Below are positions 1 through 7,942 of a stretch of 64,000 bases of DNA, one piece after another. A program made the translations under genes and the position numbers. Source of the stretch: RYN-230 sp963717125 (GTDB lineage Bacteria > Actinomycetota > Actinomycetes > Streptosporangiales > Streptosporangiaceae); contig CAVQVG010000006.1 in assembly GCA_963717125.1 (NCBI GenBank), positions 124,001 to 188,000 on the forward strand, written 5' to 3'. How positions within the stretch are numbered: the first letter of the stretch is position 1; every line of letters starts with the position of its first letter. The notes beneath the pieces are model-generated. The model had not been told where the DNA came from and made no database searches. It was given only the letters and a program-made list of their open reading frames with translations.

Positions 1-945
1 ACGCTGAAGACGTTCTCGCCGAACAAGAAAGACCTGTACATGAACTCCGGGGACCGTATCCAGGTCTCGCTCACCGATACCCGCAGCGGCCTCAAGGCCA
101 CCCTGCACGACCTGACCACCGGCCGGACCGGGTCCATGACGGCCAGCGCCCGCAACGGGTTCGCGCAGATCAAGTTCGCGCCGACCGGCACGTCCTGCAC
201 CGCAATCCCGTACAACTTCCACCCCATGTACAGCACCTCGTCAACCAAGACCCGGGTCACCTGGGCGGCCGGCTCGTACAACATCGCGTTCGACACCGAG
301 ATCGGGCACTTCCAGTTCTGCCGTGGCCCGGTCAAGATCCCGGCCACCCCGTTCGGGCTCGACGCCAGCGGCAACCCCACGGTGTGCCCCAGCGGGGACA
401 CCGAAGGCCGGGGGGCCAGCGCCCAGAAACCCGACGCCGACGACCTGTTCTGCTTCCCGGCCGGACAGGCCTTGCTGTACAAGGTGGCGGGCTGTGCCTA
501 TACCAATACCGGGTTCGATGGCGCCTCGTATCAGCCGCTCTGGCCGGACGGCAACACCGCGATGCACCCGGCGCCGTTCCGGTTCACCAGCCCCACCACC
601 GGGCCGGGGTACTCGCAGCAATATCAGCAGGCCGCGCTGGAAACCGACTTGCCGGCCATCGAGGCAACGTGCAACCCGACCACCGGCGCGGGCTGCACGC
701 TGATCCCGCAGACCGACCAGAAGCAGCCGGCCGCGTTCTACCCGTTCTACTCGATCACCAATACCAGGCACGGCTGCGTGTGGCAGTTCGGCAACGACAT
801 CCCGGGCCAGATCACCGACTTCGGGCGCAATGCCGGGTACGGCTCGTTGCTGGCGCTGTCGTACACGCAGAAGGGCGGCGGCAGCGCGAACCTGTACCAG
901 GATTTCCGTAACATCTTCGCGATCAACCCATGCCCGGCGCGCTGA
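1..945 (+). CDS. Secreted-type conserved protein of unknown function, 5' end missing
   Basis: The frame is open from the first base, so the gene begins before the window; the Met codon at 40 is probably internal. About 314 residues are visible. They are rich in Gly, Thr, Pro and aromatic residues and contain spaced cysteines (for example in IGHFQFC, the CPSG stretch and the final NPCPAR), as in an exported disulfide-bonded protein. From memory it resembles a family of roughly 450-residue uncharacterised extracellular proteins of soil bacteria; I see no catalytic motif. A strong hairpin follows 50 bases after the stop. Function unknown. Confidence 0.75.
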   Translation, partial: TLKTFSPNKKDLYMNSGDRIQVSLTDTRSGLKATLHDLTTGRTGSMTASARNGFAQIKFAPTGTSCTAIPYNFHPMYSTSSTKTRVTWAAGSYNIAFDTEIGHFQFCRGPVKIPATPFGLDASGNPTVCPSGDTEGRGASAQKPDADDLFCFPAGQALLYKVAGCAYTNTGFDGASYQPLWPDGNTAMHPAPFRFTSPTTGPGYSQQYQQAALETDLPAIEATCNPTTGAGCTLIPQTDQKQPAAFYPFYSITNTRHGCVWQFGNDIPGQITDFGRNAGYGSLLALSYTQKGGGSANLYQDFRNIFAINPCPAR

Positions 946-994
946 ACGGGCCGGCCATCCGGGCCGACTAGCGTAGCTGGACAGGACATCACCA

Positions 995-1024
995 TTGGGG
1001 GGCCGCCGCCGGGCGGCCCCCCAA
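995..1024 (+). terminator. Perfect 13-bp hairpin after the first gene
   Basis: TTGGGGGGCCGCC (995-1007) pairs exactly with GGCGGCCCCCCAA (1012-1024) around a 4-base loop. It lies 50 bases past the stop at 945 and ahead of the gene at 1134. There is no U tract, which is common for actinomycete terminators. Confidence 0.75.
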
Positions 1025-1133
1025 GCCGCTGCTGATCCCGCCGCCCGTCGTTTCCCGGCGCTGGGCTGAACCCAGCCTCCGGGGCAGCCGTGGAACCAGT
1101 AGGGACCGCACAGCAGCGGAAAAGGAGCGGACT

Positions 1134-2264
1134 ATGTTGCAGCGCACGTTTGGGGCACTGGGCAGCTTATTCGCCAGCGCCGCCATCATGGCCATCGCCG
1201 GGCCGGCCTCGGCCGCGTCCGGCTGGACCGTCGTCAGCGTCCCGGGCACCGGGAACAACGTCATCATCAACGGGATGAGCGCGCGCACGGGCACCGATGC
1301 CTGGGCCGTGGGCACGCAGTTCGTCGCGGCAGGCCAGGCACCGGCGCCGCCGGTGGCCTATCACTGGAATGGCGCCGCGTGGTCGCTGATCGCCACCCCG
1401 GCGCTCGGGGTGAACGCCGGGCTGACCGCGGTCAGCGCGAGCAGCAGCACCGACGCGTGGGCGGTCGGCTTCACCCTGCCCGGCGGCTACCGGGTACGGC
1501 AGCCGCTGTACGAGCACTGGAACGGGTCGGCCTGGAGCGTCGTCTCCGGTCCCGGCGGCGGGCTCAATGCGGTGGCCGATCTCAGCGCTACAGATGCCTG
1601 GGCGGCCGGGGCCGGCGGCCTGGTCGAGCACTGGGACGGCACGGCGTGGACCAGCGTGACGGTGCCCAGCCCGAACCCCGCGGACACGGCCGGCAACAAC
1701 CTGACCGCGATCACCGCGACCGGCCCGGACGATATCTGGGCGGTCGGTGAATTCGCCAACACCAGCTTCACGAACTCCGCCTACGCGCTGCACTACAACG
1801 GCGCCACCTGGTCGGTCACCGTCCTGCCGCAGCCTGCGGTGAGCGGCCCAAGCAGCCCGGTGCTACACGGCGTGACCGCCATCGCCACGAACAACGTGTG
1901 GGCCGTGGGGGAGAACGAGGAAGTCCCCGGGCTCGGCATCAGCACCCTGATCGAGCACTGGAATGGCACCGCGTGGAGCATCGTGACCAGCCCTACACCG
2001 GGCGCGTACCCCCTGCTGAACGCGGTGGCCGGCCGGTCGGCCAGCGACGTGTACGCGGTCGGGTCGAACGAGCCGAGCGTCAACGGCGGTGTGCAGCAAG
2101 GGCTGATCCTGCGCTGGAACGGCAGCACGTGGTCGGCCGACACCGATCCCACGGCCGGCACGTACAGCCCGCTCTACGCGGCGGCCACCGTACCGGGGGC
2201 CAGCGGGGAGTGGGCGGCCGGGGTGAACAGCAGCGATCAGGCGCTGCTGCTCAGCCACGGCTGA
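1134..2264 (+). CDS. Secreted beta-propeller-like protein with DAWAVG repeats
   Basis: 376 residues. The start is supported by AAAGGAG eight bases upstream. Residues 1-27 form a signal peptide (MLQRTF, hydrophobic core, ASA cleavage site). The rest is built of about seven imperfect repeats of 45-55 residues carrying (T/S)DAWAVG and EHWNG(T/S)AWS, the pattern of Kelch- or YncE-like blades. The repeats suggest a single extracellular propeller that binds carbohydrate, cell wall or protein; no catalytic residues are evident. It stands alone downstream of a terminator and converges on the LAL regulator, whose stop is 12 bases away. The fold is inferred from repeat pattern only. Confidence 0.85.
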   Translation: MLQRTFGALGSLFASAAIMAIAGPASAASGWTVVSVPGTGNNVIINGMSARTGTDAWAVGTQFVAAGQAPAPPVAYHWNGAAWSLIATPALGVNAGLTAVSASSSTDAWAVGFTLPGGYRVRQPLYEHWNGSAWSVVSGPGGGLNAVADLSATDAWAAGAGGLVEHWDGTAWTSVTVPSPNPADTAGNNLTAITATGPDDIWAVGEFANTSFTNSAYALHYNGATWSVTVLPQPAVSGPSSPVLHGVTAIATNNVWAVGENEEVPGLGISTLIEHWNGTAWSIVTSPTPGAYPLLNAVAGRSASDVYAVGSNEPSVNGGVQQGLILRWNGSTWSADTDPTAGTYSPLYAAATVPGASGEWAAGVNSSDQALLLSHG

Positions 2265-2276
2265 GCCGCCCGGCGG

Positions 2277-5117
2277 CTAGCCGCGGTCCCGCCGGTGGAT
2301 CTGCTGGCGGCCGCGGCTGGGCCGCCAGGCGGGCGGCACCGGATGGCCGCCGCCGGCCTGGCGCTGCCCATCCTCGATGGCCAGCCGGGCCAGCTCGACC
2401 CGCGAGCTGATGCCGAGTTTGCGGAAGATCTGCCGCAGGTGCGCGGCGACGGTGTGCACGCTCAGGTACATCTGCTGCGCCACCTGCTGGTTGCTCATGC
2501 CCTCGGAGACCAGGCCGGAGATGACCCGCTCGGTCTCGGTCAGGCTGTCCCATCCGGTCGCCGGCGTGCCGCCGGGGGCCCAGTGCCGGCGGCGCACGCC
2601 CAGCCGGCGCAGACGGCGGCGCACCCGGGCCACGTCGCGGGTGGCGCTGGCGAGGCCGTAGCCGCCGGCCGCCTGGTCGAGGTGGGCGATGCTGCCCGCC
2701 TGGTCACCGTCCGCGGCCAGCAGCGTGGCCAGGTCCTCCGCGGCGGACGCCCGGGCCCACGGGTCCGGGTGCTCGGCTACGGCCTGGGCCAGCCGGCCCG
2801 GGTCGCGGCTGACGATGCCCCGGCAATGCGCGGCCGCGGTCGCGGCGATCTTGAGTACCGGGTTGCGCTGGGCGATCTCATCGGCGATCCGGGCCACGTC
2901 AGCCGCCCGCTCGTGCTGGCCCGCGGCCAGCGCGGTGCGGGCCAGCCAGGCCGGCGCGACGGGCTCCCCGATCAGCACCGAGCGGCGGTCCGGCAGCCCG
3001 TGATAGATCGGCCCGGCCAGTTCCATGGCCGCGGCCGGCCCGGACGCGGCTTCGGTGACCTGCGCCTCGGCCAGCAGCGTCGCGGTACGCGCGTACCAGC
3101 CGGGCGGTTGCGGGTAGCTCCGCCGGGTGCGCAGGTGGCCGGCCGCGGCCCGCAGATCGCCGCGGCGCAGCGCCACCGTGCCCAGCACACTCAACGCCAG
3201 CGAGCAGTGCAGTGGGAAGCCCTGGGCGCGGGCGGTCCGGAGGGCGGTTTCGGCGCTGGCCGCGGCGGCCTCGGTCCGGCCCAGGGCCAGGTCCATCCGG
3301 GCGCACAGGATCCCTGGCACCGGCTCGGTGCCGCTGGAGCGCAGCGCCTGGACATCCCCGGCCGCGGCCTGGATGACGGCCGTCGCCTCGTCCAGCATGC
3401 GCAGGTCGACCAGCATGGCCGCCAAGGTGAGCAGCGGCTGGAAGTGCCGGGCGTCCGGTGCGATCCCGCTGATCCGGCGGACCGCGCTGCGGGCGTGCCC
3501 CAGGCCCCGGCTGGCCCAGCCGTTCTCCCAGCTGACCGCGGCCAGCACCAGCTGCGCGCCGGCCACGGCGGCCACGCCGTGCTGGTCCGGCGCGGCCAGG
3601 ATGGTCTCGGCGAGGGCCCGGGATCGGGCGGTGTCGCCTAGCGCCGTGCGCGCGTGCAACTGGGTGATCATCGCCTCGTCGCGCAGCCGGGCTGACAGGC
3701 CCGGCGTGGCCAGCACGGACTCGGCCATGGCCTCGGCCTGCTCCGGCTGGCCGCCCGCGGCCAGGATGGCGGACATGGCGCAGCGCAGCGGGCCCGCCGC
3801 GGCGGCCGGCAGCGGCTGGGCCAGGGCCATCCGCGCGATGCTCTCGGCGTCGGCCAGCCGTCCCGCCGCGGCCAGCGACTCGGCGGCCCGGGCGGACCGC
3901 GGCAGCCGGGCCGGGTCCGCGGGCGGGGTCAGCTCCAGCGCCCGCACGGCCAGGTCGGCGGCGGTCGGCGGGGCGTCGCCGAGTGCCGCCTCAGCGGCCT
4001 GATCAAGCCCGCCGATGGCGGTCGCGTCGCCGGGCCGGGCGCTGGCCAGCAGGTGCGCGCCCGCGGCCACGGCCGAGCCGCCGCGGGCCAGCAGGATCCC
4101 GCCGAACTGGCGGTGCAGGGCCAGCCGGGCGGGCAGCGGCACGGACTCGGTGACGGCCTGCCAGACCAGGCCGTGCCGGAACGTGAAGTCGTCCGTCCCG
4201 GCGGCCAGCAAGCCGGCCTGCAGCGCCTCGTTAAGCAGCGGGAGCAGCGCGGCGGGCGCCTCGCCCAGCATCTCGGCCACGTCCTCCAGCCGGAACGACC
4301 GGCCGAGCACGGCCGCGGTCTCCAGCAGCGGCCGGACCCGGCTGGTCAGCCCGCCGAGCCAGGCCCGCACCGCCACCTGGACCCGTTCCGGCAGCCGCGC
4401 CGAGACCAGCGTGGCCCGGCCCCGGGCGACCTGGATGGCGTCTTCCTCGCGGAGCCCGGTTAAGAGCTCCACCAGCAGGTACGGATTGCCCGCGGCGCCG
4501 GCCGCCAGCTCGGTCAGCCGGTCGTCGGGCGCCGCGCGCAGCGCGTCGGCGACCACCCCGGCGACCGCGTCATCGCCGAGTGGTCCGAGCGTGACCCGGG
4601 CCGCGCCGTCCCGCTCCAGCAGGTCGAACAGCAGCCCGGCCGCCGTGGCCGGGGCCGCCGTGCTCCGGGCCAGCTGCCAGACCAGCGGGTAGCCGGCGAG
4701 CTCGCCGGGCAGCGCGCGCAGCGCGGCCAGCGTGGCCCGGTCGGCCCAGTGCAGGTCATCCAGGCTGATCAGCACCGGGTGATCCCCGGCCCGCTGCTCG
4801 AGCAGGGCGCGGAACCTGTCCACCAGCCAGATGCCCATGTCCGCGGGGTCGGTGTAGCCGGCCTCGGCCGGCCGCGGGCCGAGCGATTCGCGCAGCGCCG
4901 ACACCAGCGGGGCGAATGGCACCGCCCGGCCCAGTTCGTCCGCGGTCGCCGCGACGAGCGAGAACCCCCGCCTGGCCGCTTCGTCGATGGCCGTGCGGAG
5001 CAGCCCCGATTTGCCGATGCCTGGTTCGCCTTCGATGAGCAGGACCCCGCCGGGACGGCTGCCGCCGTCGCGGACGAATCCGAGGGCGATCTCCTGCTCG
5101 CGTTCACGTCCCCGCAT
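2277..5117 (-). CDS. LAL-type LuxR transcriptional regulator with AAA ATPase domain
   Basis: 946 residues. The N-terminal STAND-type ATPase has Walker A GEPGIGKS (residues 30-37) and Walker B with following acid, LISLDDLHWAD, near residue 120. A long Ala/Leu-rich helical region follows, probably TPR-like, as in MalT-family large ATP-binding LuxR regulators. The C-terminus is a LuxR helix-turn-helix containing LTETERVISGLVSEGMSNQQ and VHTVAAHLRQIFRKLG. Such proteins activate nearby promoters after binding an unknown inducer. It is monocistronic, read away from a 500-base non-coding region. It is one of three LAL proteins here; they differ enough in length and sequence not to be recent duplicates. 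Confidence 0.92.
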   Translation of the reverse strand: MRGREREQEIALGFVRDGGSRPGGVLLIEGEPGIGKSGLLRTAIDEAARRGFSLVAATADELGRAVPFAPLVSALRESLGPRPAEAGYTDPADMGIWLVDRFRALLEQRAGDHPVLISLDDLHWADRATLAALRALPGELAGYPLVWQLARSTAAPATAAGLLFDLLERDGAARVTLGPLGDDAVAGVVADALRAAPDDRLTELAAGAAGNPYLLVELLTGLREEDAIQVARGRATLVSARLPERVQVAVRAWLGGLTSRVRPLLETAAVLGRSFRLEDVAEMLGEAPAALLPLLNEALQAGLLAAGTDDFTFRHGLVWQAVTESVPLPARLALHRQFGGILLARGGSAVAAGAHLLASARPGDATAIGGLDQAAEAALGDAPPTAADLAVRALELTPPADPARLPRSARAAESLAAAGRLADAESIARMALAQPLPAAAAGPLRCAMSAILAAGGQPEQAEAMAESVLATPGLSARLRDEAMITQLHARTALGDTARSRALAETILAAPDQHGVAAVAGAQLVLAAVSWENGWASRGLGHARSAVRRISGIAPDARHFQPLLTLAAMLVDLRMLDEATAVIQAAAGDVQALRSSGTEPVPGILCARMDLALGRTEAAAASAETALRTARAQGFPLHCSLALSVLGTVALRRGDLRAAAGHLRTRRSYPQPPGWYARTATLLAEAQVTEAASGPAAAMELAGPIYHGLPDRRSVLIGEPVAPAWLARTALAAGQHERAADVARIADEIAQRNPVLKIAATAAAHCRGIVSRDPGRLAQAVAEHPDPWARASAAEDLATLLAADGDQAGSIAHLDQAAGGYGLASATRDVARVRRRLRRLGVRRRHWAPGGTPATGWDSLTETERVISGLVSEGMSNQQVAQQMYLSVHTVAAHLRQIFRKLGISSRVELARLAIEDGQRQAGGGHPVPPAWRPSRGRQQIHRRDRG

Positions 5118-5616
5118 GGCCGCGCCCCCGGCTGGCCGACAGCGGTGGACGCGATTCCCCGTTAATTATCCCCATTACCAACCTCACCAGCCGCCACACC
5201 CTCCGTGCGTTATGGCGGGCGATCCTGGCGTCATTGTTACCTGCCGATTGGCGTCTTGCCTGGGTAACACGGCAATTACGGCCAATTGGCCAATCTCAGG
5301 GGTGGTGCGGTGCACGGCTGGTCCATTTCTGCCACATCGACCACACCGGGCTGGGAAACGGCTGGTCGTGGGCGCTCGGGAACGCTGGATGTCCCCGTGG
5401 TCAACGGCGGGCCCCCACTGCACCGGACCACGGGGACGGCCCACAGGCTCCCCAGCGTTTCTCCCTGTGTGCTGATCACAGGCTCGCCCGCGGCGACACG
5501 TCCCCGCATCCTTAATCCGGCTATCCATTCCACGTCAGCCGGCCGGTTGGGCCGGGTTGACCGGGGGAAGGGAGTGCACCATAGGTGCACGTCACGAGTG
5601 CCTCGGTGGAGGTCAG
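5118..5616. other. Non-coding divergent promoter region
   Basis: About 500 bases separate the LAL regulator from the small repeat gene. Open frames crossing it show no protein-like character. It holds a 12-bp palindrome GGCCAATTGGCC near 5280, a GTTACC/GGTAAC inverted pair near 5236-5268, and the GTGCACC palindrome described separately. It is less GC-rich near 5160-5300, as expected for promoters. No terminator or RNA gene recognised. Confidence 0.5.
5574..5590 (+). promoter_or_regulatory. GTGCACC-ATA-GGTGCAC inverted repeat, possible operator
   Basis: Perfect 7-bp arms around a 3-base centre, 26 bases upstream of the ATG at 5617. It could be an operator or a leader hairpin of the small repeat gene. 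No protein can be assigned to it. Confidence 0.45.
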
Positions 5617-5835
5617 ATGAGTGGGCAGTCGGGAAGTGTGTTTGGTGGCCCGGACCGCGGACCAGAGGACGAGCTAGGCGGCCCGGACCCGGCAGGCCAG
5701 CGGGATGACCTGGGCGGCCCTGACGCGGCCGGCCCAGAGGACGAGCTAGGCGGCCCTGACCCGGCCGGCCCAGAGGACGAGCTAGGCGGCCCTGACCCGG
5801 CGGGCCAGGAAGACGAGCTGCGTACCCAGGACTAG
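5617..5835 (+). CDS. Small acidic protein made of 12-residue tandem repeats
   Basis: 72 residues from an ATG with GGAGGT four bases upstream; an earlier in-frame GTG lacks a ribosome site. After a short lead (MSGQSGSVF) the protein is five copies of a GGPDPAGPEDEL unit, the first one residue shorter, ending QEDELRTQD. It is strongly acidic, rich in Gly, Pro and Asp and almost surely disordered, with no signal peptide or membrane segment. Repeat units differ at only a few bases, pointing to recent expansion. No family recognised. The good ribosome site and preserved frame across 36-bp units argue for real translation. Confidence 0.6.
   Translation: MSGQSGSVFGGPDRGPEDELGGPDPAGQRDDLGGPDAAGPEDELGGPDPAGPEDELGGPDPAGQEDELRTQD
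5644..5820 (+). repeat. 36-bp tandem repeat, five units, in coding sequence
   Basis: Units at 5644-5676 (33 bp), 5677-5712, 5713-5748, 5749-5784 and 5785-5820. Lengths are multiples of three, so copy-number change keeps the frame of the small acidic protein. Confidence 0.9.
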
Positions 5836-5841
5836 CCCTGA

Positions 5842-6627
5842 TCAGCGGCCGGTGAACGCGGGCGGGCGTTTCTCGGCGAAGGCGCGCTGGCCCTCGCGGT
5901 AGTCGGCGGACTGGAAACAGGCCTCGATCATCGCCACGACCCGCGGGGGTGCGGGCTGCCCCGGCGCGCGGGCCGCCTGGCGGATGGCCGCCTTGCAGGC
6001 GGCCACGGTCAGCGGCGCGTTCTGCGCGATGTCCCGGGCCAGGGCCAGCACCTCATCGGCCAGCCGGTCGGCCGGGACGACGCGGTTGACCAGGCCCATC
6101 CGCAGGGCTTCGGCGGCGGAGAAGCGGCGCGCGGAGAACAGCACCTCGGACGTCCAGGCCGGGCCGATCAGGGTCAGCAAGGATGTCACGCCGCCGAAGC
6201 CGAAACCGAGCCCGAGCCGGGCCGCCGGGATGCCGAACTGGCTGTCCTCGGCGGCGATCCTGATGTCCGCCTGCAACGCGACGCCCACCCCGCCACCCAG
6301 GCAGAACCCGCGGATCATGGCGATGACCGGCTTCTCCAGGCTGGCCCAGGCGGCGCTGACCGCCGCCTGGCTGCGGTCGTACTCGGCCCGGGCCTCGGGC
6401 GAGGTCCGCTGCTCGCCGAACTCGGAGATATCCGCGCCCGCGGTGAACGCCTTGTCCCCGGCGCCGGTGACGACGACCACCCGGACCGCGGGGTCGGTGT
6501 TGAGCTGGCCGAGCAGACCGGGCAGGGCGGCGCGCATCTCGCGGGTAAGTGCGTTGCGCTTAGCGGGGTTGTTGAAGGTCAGCCTGGCGATGCCGTCGGA
6601 TACCTCGGTGAGCAGCGATGAGGTCAT
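5842..6627 (-). CDS. Enoyl-CoA hydratase/isomerase (crotonase) family protein
   Basis: 261 residues, normal family length. The crotonase core is clear: FNNPAKRNALTREM at the N-terminus, the oxyanion-hole segment AFTAGADISEF near residue 65, and the second oxyanion loop RGFCLGGGVGVAL near residue 108. The position that usually supplies the catalytic Glu of hydratases reads FGIPAARLGLGFG, so the exact reaction on the acyl-CoA is open. It starts nine bases after the stop of the upstream CoA-transferase, so the two form an operon, probably activating and then modifying or degrading an organic acid as its CoA ester. A convergent small repeat gene ends six bases away. Confidence 0.92.
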   Translation of the reverse strand: MTSSLLTEVSDGIARLTFNNPAKRNALTREMRAALPGLLGQLNTDPAVRVVVVTGAGDKAFTAGADISEFGEQRTSPEARAEYDRSQAAVSAAWASLEKPVIAMIRGFCLGGGVGVALQADIRIAAEDSQFGIPAARLGLGFGFGGVTSLLTLIGPAWTSEVLFSARRFSAAEALRMGLVNRVVPADRLADEVLALARDIAQNAPLTVAACKAAIRQAARAPGQPAPPRVVAMIEACFQSADYREGQRAFAEKRPPAFTGR

Positions 6628-6636
6628 TGGGTCCTC

Positions 6637-7836
6637 TCAGATCACACCCTGGTCGCGGAGCCGTCCGATCTCCGCGTCCGGGAAGCCAAGCTCGGCGAGC
6701 ACCTCGTCGGTGTGCCCGCCCGGCTCCGGGCTGGGCGCCCGGACCGTGGGCGGGCCGCCGGACATCCGCACCGCGTTGCGCACGATGTCCAGCTGCCCCA
6801 GCGCCGGGTGCTCGACCGGCGCAGTCATGGCCAGGTGGCCGACCTGCGGGTCGGCGAACACCTCATCCATCCGGTAGACCGGCCCGCAGGGCACCCCGGC
6901 CTGGTTCAGCGCGTCGACCCACTCGGCCGTGGTCCGGGTGCGCAGCCGGTCCGCCACCAGGGCGTTGAGCTCGGCCCGGTTGGCCGAGCGCTTGGCCAGC
7001 GTGTCGAACCGCGGGTCACCGGGCAGGCCGGGCAGCCCGATCACCTGGCACAGATTGTGCAGCAGCCGGCCGCCCGCGGCGCCGATATTCAGGTACCCGT
7101 CAGCCGACGCGAAGCAGCCCATCGGGACGCTCATCGGGTGGTGGTTGCCCGCCTGGGCCGGCACCTCCTGGTCGATGGTCCACCGGGCGGCCTGGAAGTC
7201 CATCATCGCGATCATCGATTCGAGCAGTGAGGTCTGCACCCAGCGCCCGGTCCCGGTGCGCTCCCGGTCGTGCAGCGCGACCAGCACGCCGATGGCCAGG
7301 TACAGGCCGGCCGCCAGGTCGGACACCGGGATGCCGGCCCGGGTCGGCTCGGTGCCGGGCAGCCCGGTCACGCTCATCAGGCCGCCCATGCCCTGGGCGA
7401 TCTGGTCCACGCCGCCCCGGGCCGCGTACGGACCGTCCTGGCCGAACCCGGAGATCGAGCCGTAGACCAGCCGCGGGTTGCGCTCGTGCACCTGGGCGAA
7501 GCCGAAGCCGAGCCGGTCCTTGACCGGCGGGCGCATGTTCTCGATCAGCACGTCCGCCGTGTCCACCAGGCGCATCAGCACGTCCTGGCCATCCGGCGTC
7601 TTGAGGTCCAGGGTCAGCGACCGCTTGTTCCGGTGCAGGTTCTGGAAGTCGCAGCCATGCCGGGTGTCGTCGGCCGGGCCGCGCGCGCCGTGGCCGGGTG
7701 GCGGCTCCACCCGGATGACGTCGGCGCCCCAGTCAGCCAGCTGGCGGACGCAGGTCGGGCCGGCGCGCGCGACCGTGAGGTCGATGACCCGGATGTCGCC
7801 GAGCGGGAGATGCCACACCAGAACGACGGTACGCAT
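6637..7836 (-). CDS. Family III (CaiB/BaiF) CoA-transferase
   Basis: 399 residues, full length for class III CoA-transferases. Seen: GDIRVIDLTVARAGP at the N-terminus, the ADVIRVEPPPGHGAR nucleotide-proximal segment, RNKRSLTLDLKTPDG, and the conserved Asp in GIPVSDLAAGLY that forms the aspartyl-CoA anhydride in this family. It moves CoA between an acyl-CoA donor and a carboxylic acid; the substrate cannot be read from sequence. The operon partner downstream is a crotonase. An alternative GTG seven codons in (VWHLPLGD) fits the usual family N-terminus better than the first ATG. Confidence 0.92.
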   Translation of the reverse strand: MRTVVLVWHLPLGDIRVIDLTVARAGPTCVRQLADWGADVIRVEPPPGHGARGPADDTRHGCDFQNLHRNKRSLTLDLKTPDGQDVLMRLVDTADVLIENMRPPVKDRLGFGFAQVHERNPRLVYGSISGFGQDGPYAARGGVDQIAQGMGGLMSVTGLPGTEPTRAGIPVSDLAAGLYLAIGVLVALHDRERTGTGRWVQTSLLESMIAMMDFQAARWTIDQEVPAQAGNHHPMSVPMGCFASADGYLNIGAAGGRLLHNLCQVIGLPGLPGDPRFDTLAKRSANRAELNALVADRLRTRTTAEWVDALNQAGVPCGPVYRMDEVFADPQVGHLAMTAPVEHPALGQLDIVRNAVRMSGGPPTVRAPSPEPGGHTDEVLAELGFPDAEIGRLRDQGVI

Positions 7837-7878
7837 CCGCCCGCTCGGCGGCCATAGCGGTTCCGACCACCATCACCT

Positions 7879-7942
7879 GACCACGGTCACCGGAGCACGG
7901 TTACCTGACCATGGTCACCGGACCACGGTCACCGGACCACGG
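7879..7942. repeat. Short GGTCACCGGACCAC repeats
   Basis: Copies of CCACGGTCACCGGA occur at 7882-7895, 7909-7922 (one change) and 7923-7936, with a degenerate copy between (GCACGGTTACC) and a partial one after. They occupy the gap between the CoA-transferase start and the decayed hydrolase, and overlap the last codons of the latter. Each unit contains the palindromic core GGTNACC. Confidence 0.7.

Noticed and set aside
5286..5708. 140-codon frame overlapping the small repeat gene upstream
   Set aside because: Changes character midway and lacks a ribosome site; the 5617 start has GGAGGT and gives the repetitive protein.
5644..5820. Regular 36-bp repeat as a CRISPR array
   Set aside because: Units are contiguous without spacers, are coding and in frame, and there are no cas genes.
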